From positions 98,503,435 through 98,567,434 of the forward strand of contig NC_058338.1 in NCBI RefSeq assembly GCF_905475395.1: DNA of 64,000 nucleotides. The letters run 5' to 3'. Both the position numbers and the translations under genes were made by a program. This document shows, in pieces, positions 55,240 to 64,000 of the stretch. Source of the DNA: Chrysoperla carnea. Its lineage: Eukaryota > Arthropoda > Insecta > Neuroptera > Chrysopidae. The stretch's first letter is position 1, and the number at the start of each line of letters is the position of its first letter. The notes below the pieces were generated by a model. The model was not told the origin of the DNA. It worked only from the letters and a program-made list of their open reading frames with translations, and did not search any database.

Positions 55240-57329
55240 TATTTTTATAATCAAAAATTGATCAAGGAAATTGGGACAAAAATAGAATAATATTTCGAAA
55301 AACCTTTAGTTTCTGAAACAATATTCATCAATTCTTGGATTCCTTTGAATTTTTATTAATCGCTAATTTATATTGTTTCTATTGAAACTTCATTTACTTT
55401 CTAATGCTTTTTAATTTAAATCGTTTTTATTAAAATATAAAATCGAACATTTTCGTTACCGGCTCATACAAAGCGGTAACAAGCGGAAATGAACAATTAA
55501 ATTAATAAGCGTGTCCAAGTTAATTACAGATTCTACAATTCTACATCGAATTTCCACCAAAAACTTCTTTTATAGATTTTAATAGAAAAAGTAAATTATA
55601 AAATTTACTTAAAATTGTCACTGAAAATTTTTTCTCACTGTAATATTTACGCCGATATATTATTATTAGATGTTCACAGTTATAAAATACAAAATTTGAA
55701 AGCTTTCGACAAAAAATTTCGAAACTAATTTTATATTTTAGAACATTGAATATTTACTAAATATTTACATGAATCGGTTGTCTAAAAATTATAATAGAAA
55801 TTGTGGATTTATCCCATATTAAAGTTTATTTTCCGCAATTTTGCTTATTATAAATATTTCTGTTTTAATAATATAACATTCAACGTGAAAATTTTAAAAA
55901 TTACAAATGTTAATTAACGAATCCATATCTCGACAATTAATCATCGAATCTCAAAACTGCAAGGGAATATTTTGGTTTGGTAATTCGATGTAGAATTGAT
56001 GTATAGTATGCTTCTGTTTGCAGTAATGTGGAACACCGGCGAAATATCGAAATATCGAATATTGTTTCTTTGATTAAACGAGATATAACGACTTAAAGAA
56101 TTAAAAATACTATGTGCTATAAAAATTATAATTTTTATTAGAATACAGGTCAAATTAAAAGGCCTTGCGTTGTTTACAAATTAAACTACTACTAACCAAT
56201 AAAATTGAATACCTTAAAATAATACCTAAACTACTTTCTATTACCTAAGAATTCAAAAAAAAAAAATAATCAAACAACCAAATGTCCTTGACCGACCCAT
56301 CACAACATAGCGACTGTATGATCGTAAGCATATGGAGAAAGTTCATTGAAATCCCTTTATCATGGCTAACATATTCATAAATTATTTCATAATTATATCA
56401 AAATTCTTATTAAATTCCATATTTTTAATTTTTATAAAACATAAAAGGCGTTAACTGTGTTGAATGCTTTTGAAATTTTCGATCCAAGAAAAAAAAAAAG
56501 ATATGATGATAACAGTTTTTATATTGAAAAAAACCACAAGACTTCCAGCAAAATACTTCACGTTTTAAGGCTCCTGAATGAAACAAATGGTTGATTAAAT
56601 TTTAAGTAATATTACAAAGCTGACGAGTTTGTTTGTTTGGTTGAACTCATCGAGAAAAGTTACATGCATCACGTTCTTAATTGCAGGTATCCGCCTGCTT
56701 CGCTGGATGACTTCGAAAACTACTGAATGAATATTAGAAAGTCCCCTGTTTTTTTTTTCTTTAATTTGTAATCATTATAAAGTTACAGAAGGTCGAAAAA
56801 ACAGATGTTGGGAAGTTCAGATAAGTACCTACTTGAAAATTTAAACGTATTTTTCTCAAAACTGTGTAGTTCAACCGATCATTTGAATTTTATAAGGTAG
56901 AACCAGTACATGAATGAAGCGCACAGATTGAACTAGAATCATCCAAAAGTTCCAAGTATATCAATTTTATTTTTTGTAACAGAAATACAAAAATAAATTT
57001 GAAAATTTTTTTCCGAAATTGGTCAAAAATCTAATTTTTTTTAAATAATTGAATTAAATTTAATTAATTTACAAAAATAAAGCTTGACTGGCTACAGAAC
57101 AAAAAATAACTGACATTTTAGAATCAAATTTATTAGCAATATAAATTGTGGTTGACACTACCGTCACATTGGACAGCAAAATAGTTGCATTTTAATTTGT
57201 ATTTTTGTATTTTAGGAACTTCAAAACCATTTTAACGATGTTTAAATGTAATATAATGTAATTTTTGAGTACAATTAATAAGAATCAAAAATTTACAAAT
57301 AAAATTTAAAAGAATTAATGGGCAAAGTA
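55240..57329. other. No supported gene
   Basis: AT-rich. GGTATCCGCCTGCTTCGCTGG at about 56687 resembles a fragment of the Helitron-like family C 3' end on the minus strand, without the terminal CTAGT. Nothing else recognised. Confidence 0.35.
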
Positions 57330-57880
57330 ATTGGAACTAAGCGATTTTATGAAATTATTCAAAGGCAAAAAAAAAAAAAAAAAAAAAAAAATAAAAAAAG
57401 GGAAGGTTGAAGTCTAGTTTAAGACCCTTCTAACGCGCAATGTCAGAAGTGCTAGGGTTGCGTTAATAATGTATACATAAATATAAAAACGATTTTTGGC
57501 CAATATCTTGGAGATCATGAACTTTATAAAAAATAGTTTCAAACAAACAAAAATTGTCGAAAATTTTCCCAAAAATCGGGAAAAACGGGCAAATATATAT
57601 TTATATGCTAATTAACAATATCTTGAAACTAATTGATTTTATAAAAAAAAAATGTAGAGTGAACAATTTCGATATCTTTAGCCGTTTTCAAAACGAATTT
57701 TATATAAATTTCTCTTAATGATTGAATAATTAACAAAAAATATATATAAAATTGATCGTTTTGAAAACGGTTAAAGATATCGAAATTGTTCACTCTACCT
57801 TTTTTTTCAATTAGTTTCAAGATATTGTTAATTAGCATATAAATATATATTTGCCCGTTTTTCCCGATTTTTGGGTAAAT
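57330..57880 (+). repeat. Family E repeat, copy 2, with palindromic 3' part
   Basis: 57330-57650 is collinear with 11200-11560 (AGTGCTAGGGTTGCGTTAAT, AAACGATTTTTGGCCAATAT). From about 57570 to 57870 the sequence folds on itself: AGAGTGAACAATTTCGATAT (57656) is mirrored at about 57777, and GCTAATTAACAATATCTTGA at about 57608 is mirrored near 57820. The arms are close to identical. Confidence 0.7.
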
Positions 57881-57910
57881 GGCTGAAGATTTTGATTCTA
57901 CAGTTACTAA

Positions 57911-57980
57911 AGCTAAAAATACTGAAGATACTGAAAGCTAAAAATACTGAAGATACTGAAAGCTAAAAATACTAAAGTGG
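57911..57980 (+). repeat. 25-bp tandem repeat
   Basis: The 25-bp unit AGCTAAAAATACTGAAGATA plus CTGAA occupies 57911-57935 and 57936-57960 identically, with a partial third from 57961. A mirrored TTTTTAGCTTTAGTAGTATT follows at about 58012. Confidence 0.75.
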
Positions 57981-58030
57981 CTCATAGAAATACTAAAGTG
58001 GCACTTTATTATTTTTAGCTTTAGTAGTAT

Positions 58031-59078
58031 TTTTAGCACGAAAGTATTTTTACTATCGAAAACAATCAAACTACTATCAAAAACATTTTGTTTCTATTCA
58101 CGGCACACTTTTTAATGGAATCTAGGTAATATCAAAATATGTAAGGGAGATAAGTAAGCTTACTTATCTCTAGACTCTCTTACAATCTAGATTGTCCAGC
58201 GAAGGAGATGGGCTACTGCTAGTATAATCATAAATCAGATAAACGAAACAAAAAAAAAATTCTCAAAATCCCACTTTTATTCAAAGGCGTATTCTCATGT
58301 CTGTAGCGACTAATATTTTTTTGTTAACCAAAATAAAATATGACTTATGCAGAGAATGCAACTTATTAAAACAATTATATTATTTTTTTGCAGTACCGGT
58401 ACCAGTTAGTTAAATGAAGAGAAACTTGTTTTGCGGAAATGATCGAATGATTTATATTCGTTGTTTTTTTTTTATCAACATTACTTATTTGGTGGTTTGA
58501 TTCTTTGATACTTACTGCATAATTCAATATCAACCACGAAAAAAAAACAGGTTCTTTTATGTTGTGTGATTGTTTGGCGATAAGGTTTTTTTTACTTCGA
58601 CAGTGCATTTACCAAAGAAAAAAATACACGGTATGTGCATTTTTAATCGTCCAAATTTTAAGCAATACTTCCGACATTATGTAAACGTGGTGTTATAAAC
58701 GGATCGTTTTAGCTTCTAGAGTTTACTCCTTTAGAGCGATTGAAAAATTTCCTGTTGCCAAGGTTGACTTCTTGTAACAGAGTGGAGAGTGATAACATTG
58801 CAAACTTTATTCCCTTGTGCATTCCCTACTCAGTGAAGAATAACATAGGGAAGAGTGCATGTAAGTTTAAACTTGAAGAGTTCTTTCATATCTTCTTCAG
58901 ATTTTTGGTAATGCAGAGACATGCTGGACGTCAATGGGATGATCGCAAATGAATTTTTTAACAACAATTTTCAAAGAGCAAGAAACGAAAGCATAAGTCA
59001 CAACCTTATTTTTCCGTTTCAGTTTCAATTAGTCAAACCCCTCCCCTTTCCCATCACCACTATCTATACGCAAACGGT
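58031..59078. other. No supported gene
   Basis: It contains a perfect 24-bp palindrome at 58147-58170 (GAGATAAGTAAG and its complement). CCAGCGAAGGAGATGGGCTA, then CTGCTAGT at about 58197-58224 resembles a variant Helitron 3' end. Open frames here are short and unrecognised. Confidence 0.4.
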
Positions 59079-59378
59079 AAAAAAAAAAGAAATTTTTCAG
59101 AATAAAATAGAAGAGATTTGATTCGATTTTTGTCTTATTGGTGAAAATGGAATTTTTTGTCAAACCTCAGATTTGGATTTACCAAATAAAATTGTCCCGG
59201 GGGTTTTGGAATTTGGTAAATCCAAATCAGAGCTTTGACAAAAAATTCCAAAACCCCCGGGACAATTTTATTTGGTAAATCCAAATCTGAGGTTTGACAA
59301 AAAATTCCATTTTCACCAATAAGACAAAAATCGAATCAAATCTCTTCTATTTTATTCTGAAAAATTTCTTTTTTTTTT
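59079..59378. repeat. Perfect 136-bp inverted repeat with 28-nt spacer
   Basis: 59079-59214 is the exact complement of 59243-59378 by my base-by-base alignment; the pair positions sum to 118457 throughout. Each arm contains CCCGGG and an A or T run at its outer end. The 28-nt spacer (59215-59242) itself resembles part of the arm (GGTAAATCCAAATC against the same block in the right arm). No target duplication or coding region seen. Confidence 0.85.
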
Positions 59379-60246
59379 CGAAAAACATGTTTGATCAGTC
59401 AAAATTGTAGGAAATTTAACGCTCTCTAAAAAAAAAGAATAACATCCCAAAGTTTCATTTGCTTTAACCGATTTATTTTCACCTAGCCCCTCTTTATCCT
59501 GTCGACTGGAGTACCATGTAGTATAATTTATATATGATGCCCGAAAAAACATGAAGACGTTCGATGTAGTTCGTTGCTTGACTGCGTTGCTATGCACTCA
59601 TTCTGCATCGGTGAGTAACAACTACACATCTGTTTGTGTAATGTCCGTATGTTTTATATAGTGTTCTGTGTCCGTCAGGTTTTTGTCAGTTTCAAACAAT
59701 TGATGCTTTGTAAGTAATGCGTAAATGTTGTCACATCAACTATACAAGCTATACACATGTATTACTGAAAAATATTTCCGCCTATGGTGGTGGAATAAAA
59801 TTTTTTCAAATATCTCGTAAACTATTAAGTTTATGTCAGTTTTAGTGGTTATAAAATTTGTTCGTGAGTTAATTTTACATAAAAAAGGACAAAATTTTCG
59901 TAGAAGTAATGGCTTTCGAAATACTCAGAGAAATACTCTACTAACCGAAAATAAAATATCACGGTAATAATGAAAAAATTGATGCATCTTTGAAATTTTC
60001 CACACCTAGCTCTTCTGATAGAGGTGGGGGGGGGGTTGGTTAGTTGTGTGTTTTAATCAGTTTTTTACAAAGTACAAATAAAGTATGTATGAAAAAAAAT
60101 TTAATTTAAATAAAAGTAGCTGATTTTTATCATATTTAATTGTGCACATTTTTTTTACGAATTTCTATCTTCAAAATTGACCGAGAGAGATATGCCAATT
60201 AAAAATGGAATTGCTCATTCAATCAAATGATAAAATATTCATCTTG
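59379..60246. other. No gene seen
   Basis: Moderately AT-rich; a G-run of nine or ten at about 60028. No domain or element recognised. Confidence 0.35.
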
Positions 60247-60345
60247 TTGTAAACCGAAGAAGAACAAAAGTTTAAATATAAAAGTGATTTCTTATAAAAA
60301 CATAAACAATTTTTGTTAGAAATATTTTTTACCCATAAAAGAAAC
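60247..60345 (+). repeat. Family A repeat, internal fragment
   Basis: TTGTAAACCG to GAACAAAAGTTTAAATATAA and TTTACCC-type sequence match the middle of family A. Both ends are missing. Confidence 0.55.
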
Positions 60346-60509
60346 ATCTTGGACCTTTGACCTTGAATAAAAAAATTTCCACACAGGGGAAAATTGAGGA
60401 AATTTATTTAACCTCGAATGTTTAAATTGACCGGGCTACTATTGCTAAATAAATATAATAATTTCAAATATCTTGCGAACCATTCCTTCTACGGATATCT
60501 CGTATAGAA

Positions 60510-60945
60510 CCTTTATACCATGTATATGAAATATCCCAAGGTATACTAAGTTTAGTCCCAAGTTTGTAACGTTTGAAAATATTGATGCTATGAAAAAAAT
60601 TTTGGTATAGGTAGTCATAAAATCACCTAATTAGTCCATTTCCGATTTTCTGTCTGTCTGTCTGTCTTTCTGTCTGTCTATCGTCTGTCCGTCTGTCATC
60701 ACGATAACTCGAAATGGAAAGAGATATCAAGCTGAAATTTTCATAGCGTGTTTAGGGCGTAAAAAGTAAGATCGAGTTAGTAATTGAGCAACATAGGTCA
60801 ATTAGTTCTTGGGTCCGTAGGACCCATATTGTAAACCGTTAGAGATATAACAAATGTAAAAAATATTACTTATAAAAAAATAACAACTTTTGTTTGAAAC
60901 ATTTTTTCGTAAACGTCACTGTTTACCCGTGAGAGGTGAATTAAC
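60510..60945 (+). repeat. Family A repeat, copy 10 (plus arm of an inverted pair)
   Basis: Plus-oriented from TTTATACCATGTATATGAAA through CTGTCTGTCTGTC (about 60650) and the hairpin GGGTCCGTAGGACCC to ACTGTTTACCCGTGAG. It is truncated at its 3' end, where the opposite-strand copy begins. Confidence 0.8.
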
Positions 60946-60964
60946 TCAAAAACAAATTTTATAA

Positions 60965-61592
60965 TAGACAAGTGAAAAGAAACAATTTACTGAGTTAATT
61001 GTTGAAATACCATGCATAGTCAGTGTTGATTTCTTTATCACATAACACATACAAAAATGTATAGACAGTGTTGTTGCGCAATCGTTTGTTTTTTTGACGT
61101 CACGTAAATAACAAAAGATATTCACTTTTAAACACACACACAACTGATATTCCTATATTAATACATACTATAAAATTTGCACCTAATTAACGCCCTCGTG
61201 GGTAAACAGTGATGTTTGCAAAAAAATGTTTCAAACAAAAATTTTTTTATTTTTTTATAAGAAACATTTTTTACATTTAAACTTTTGTTCTATCTCTAAC
61301 GGCTTACAAGATGGGTCCTACGGACCCAAGACCCAATTGACCTATGATGCTCATTTACGAACTTGACCTCACTTTTTACGTCCTGAGTACGCTGTAAAAA
61401 TTTCAGCTCGATATCTTTTTTCGTTTTTGAGTTATCGTGTCCAGACGGACGGACGGACAACCGGAAATGGACTAATTAGGTGATTCTATGAACACCTATG
61501 ACAAAATTTTTTTCCTAGCATCATTATTTTTAAGCGTTACAAACTTGGGACTAAACTTAATATACTATGTATATTTCATATATGCATGGTAT
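60965..61592 (-). repeat. Family A repeat, copy 11 (minus arm of an inverted pair)
   Basis: Full-length minus-oriented copy ending in the complement of the head near 61590. With copy 10 it forms a 1.1-kb tail-to-tail inverted pair. It contains GGGTCCTACGGACCC, the conserved hairpin. Confidence 0.85.
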
Positions 61593-61599
61593 AAAAAAC

Positions 61600-62150
61600 T
61601 GCCATATTAAACTTAATACTTTACGGAATATTTGAAAATAAAAACTATTTCCTCAAAATTTGATCTTGAATAATTTTCTTAGCGAACATGATTTTTCAAT
61701 GTTTTTTTGTGCTTTCTTGCAATCAAATAAAGATAGTTCTTGTGAAAAAACTTCACTTGGACTTTTTAAACAGATCTGCTGCCTTTTTATATTATTTTTC
61801 TGGGCTAATAATCCTTTTCTCTTTGCTACTGGTATGTTAATGTAAATGTTGATATAAATTGTACGTGTAAAATCGATGAGCATTTATTACTTATTGATCA
61901 GTAATCATATACCATATGGTTTTATAGTGCCTGTCATGTATATCGTTAGATTGCCACGTAAGATTGATCGGACATTAAGTCAATGATAGATAAAAATCTG
62001 AATTTTTGATTAATTACTAGATAAAATAATTTTTTTTGTAAAAAATCTAATGGATGGTTTTCATGTAATTGAAATAACGCATATATTTTCGATCAAGATT
62101 GACCCATCTTAAAAAGTAAAAAAATTCTACTTTTATAAATTAAATCTCCT
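61600..62150. other. No gene seen
   Basis: AT-rich; two overlapping short frames on opposite strands around 61653-61883 are unrecognised and look like chance. Confidence 0.35.
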
Positions 62151-62154
62151 ACAA

Positions 62155-62443
62155 TAAAATAAAATTCAAAAACTAAAACCTCGACAACTACGTAATCACG
62201 CTTCTAAAAGTATGAAAACAAGAAAATTTTTTTATCTAAAATTGTTATGATAAGTAAAATCGTCATTACAGTCAGGGGAGCCCTAAGATTAAACAATTTT
62301 CCACAGAACAGAAAAGAGGTCCCCCGCTATAATGACGATTTTACTTATCAAAATTTTTCAGATGAAAATATTTTCTTGTTTTCATACTTTAAAGAGCGCG
62401 ATTTTGTAGTCGCCGGGGCTTTAGTTTTCGAATTTTATTTAAT
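62155..62443. repeat. Foldback element with arms of about 125 bp
   Basis: AGTATGAAAACAAGAAAAT (near 62210) and GATAAGTAAAATCGTCATTA (near 62249) are mirrored at about 62382 and 62330. The outer ends AAATAAAATTC and its complement close the element. The centre is GC-richer (CAGGGGAGCCC, GGTCCCCCGC). Non-coding. Confidence 0.75.
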
Positions 62444-62500
62444 TTAATCTATTTGATGGTTAAAATTTGTGATAAAGTATAACAATATATATATATGCAT

Positions 62501-62955
62501 ACTAGAGTGATACCCATCCGCTTCGCTGGCTTAAAATGTAAAGATAAATAAAGGTTGCTCTCGCTTATCCCCTTTCTATAACACTCGAAATAATGGTAAG
62601 GATTGTTTTACAGAGGAAAATATATGTATGGTTTCTTATTTTTTTAAATATATAATAGTAATTAATCATTGAGTATGTCAGAGAAGATAACCTTCAAATA
62701 TTTTATATTGATTATTTTTACAGAAATCTGTAATTTATGGTAATGTCAAACTAAATTAATTTTTAAATTTTTTTATTTTTTTATTAATATATCTTTATAA
62801 ATTGTATCTCATGTGTTATTCTGATATATCAGCTATATTGCTGTACAGTTTCATTAAAATCCATTCGCTAGTTACACCGTGAAAGCGTAACAACCAAACA
62901 AAGAAACAAACAAACATGCTAACTTTCGCATTTATAATATATAGAGATAGAGATA
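62501..62955 (-). mobile_element. Helitron-like element (family C), near-complete minus copy
   Basis: On the minus strand it starts in TCTCTATATATTATAAATGC, carries a GTTT repeat and TTTCACGGTGTAACTAGCGA, and ends GCCAGCGAAGCGGATGGGTA, then TCACTCTAGT (terminal CTAGT at 62505-62501). The start is flanked by a TCTCTA microsatellite. This copy defines the family's length at about 450 bp. Confidence 0.7.
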
Positions 62956-63308
62956 GAGATATTAGAAAAGTGCTAATAACGCATTTTTATTTGATACCTA
63001 ACATGTTATTATAAAATAAAATTTTTTAATAGTTGACGACCTTATGTCCTCTAAAGGCAGCAATATTCAATTTAATGTGACGTCACAAAACCTATAACCA
63101 GCGGACGATCAACGAGACGCTTTTAAGGATACTTTTTTGTCAAATTATGGTAAATAGTTTGAAGGGAACAAATGAACATACCTACATACCGATCAAACTC
63201 ATGACCCTCGCCATAGTTTCAGTCGGGGTAATTAAATGTTCAATTTTAAAAAAAACGTTGCCTAATTAATGGCATTTTCACTTTGTGAAAATTCGCATTG
63301 GAACTAAA

Positions 63309-63550
63309 TTTTAAATTTCCCCATAACTTAAAATTGAAGGGTGGACAAATAAAAGTTTTGCGTGGATAAATGTGGACAAATAATTTTCAAATAAATAACA
63401 TGTGAATTTTATGAAAATTTGCTGCTGTAAATTTTAATTGTGCCATAACTTTCAATTAGACGGTGAACAAACGAAAACTTTTGGTGGAAAAATTTGGACA
63501 AATAATAGAAAAACGAATCCAATCAGCATTTTATAAAAATTCGCATTTGG
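63309..63550 (+). repeat. Diverged tandem pair of about 125 bp
   Basis: Two units share CCATAACTT, GGACAAATAA and a TTTATAAAAATTCGC-like end in the same order (63309-63423 and 63434-63550). About 30 percent diverged by eye. Confidence 0.5.
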
Positions 63551-63559
63551 GGGATTCTA

Positions 63560-64000
63560 TTTTCACGGAGCTAAACTATAATCCCATGTGATTCTAACTA
63601 TTTTAAATTATATCTGAAGTATTTGTTAATGTTTTTATTTAATTGAACATATTTTGAACAAGAAATGCAACCCAAAATTGAATCAGAAATATTTTTAAAT
63701 GTATAAGGTATTAAAGAAGTTAAAATTTTTGTTGTTAATTATAACCATATTTATGAGTCAATTATGTTTTACACTTGATTTTTAAATCACATTTATTGTA
63801 AATGATAACTAGCGGCTAATCGTGGGGATTTTTTTTTTTATTTATGTCTTTTTTGGTTATCAAAATGTATTAATAAATTAATAATAAATGTACATGTAAT
63901 TATATTATTTTGGTTGTTTACAAAGATTTTTTATTTTTGTTTATCTTTCTGTAATGTACATTTTATAAGATAATGATGTTTATGACTGTAAAAACATCGA
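63560..64000. other. No gene seen
   Basis: Very AT-rich to the end of the window; nothing recognised. Confidence 0.4.

Overview
This is an AT-rich, repeat-packed piece of insect nuclear DNA. The evidence is a spliced fatty-acid elongase gene with GT-AG introns, an insect-type R1-clade retrotransposon, SINEs with tails of the insect telomere-type unit TTAGG/CCTAA, and dozens of decayed DNA transposons. I cannot fix the order of insect from sequence alone. No bacterial operons, CRISPR arrays or rRNA genes are visible.

Only two host genes can be supported. (1) 5702-7129 (+) is a single-exon, 475-residue homologue of the splicing/elongation factor Tat-SF1 (HTATSF1; yeast CUS2), with two aromatic repeats, an RRM and a C-terminal UHM-type RRM. 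(2) 31780 down to 17460 (-) is a complete very-long-chain fatty acid elongase (ELOVL family, 316 residues) that I assembled from six coding exons. All six splice in frame, and the protein carries every signature motif of the ELO family and ends in a KKxx ER-retrieval signal. Its two large introns (about 4.3 and 7.7 kb) have been filled by mobile elements. At least one non-coding 5' exon must lie at higher coordinates; a candidate donor is near 47.1 kb.

The rest is layered mobile DNA. The youngest-looking insertion is an R1-clade non-LTR retrotransposon (24783-27872): 5'-truncated inside the endonuclease domain, otherwise open for 969 codons, with a poly(A) tail of about 37-40 and a 10-bp target duplication. 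Older layers include a pogo-like element, two internally deleted hAT elements, two more hAT or Helentron-type coding scraps, Helitron-like elements ending in CTAGT, a tRNA-Leu-derived SINE with a perfect 13-bp duplication, two copies of a second SINE, a decayed R2-like reverse transcriptase, and many inverted-repeat (foldback/MITE-type) elements. The commonest family (called A here, about 580 bp, roughly eleven copies or pieces) is unassigned.

Nesting gives a relative chronology: pogo inside A; hAT inside the long-inverted-repeat family B; SINE inside B; B inside A; hAT inside family H; and a 1.0-kb TA-flanked element inside family G. The most unusual single structure is a perfect 136-bp inverted repeat with a 28-nt spacer at 59079-59378. 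From 42 to 47 kb and over much of 51-58 kb the DNA is very AT-rich, with no gene visible.
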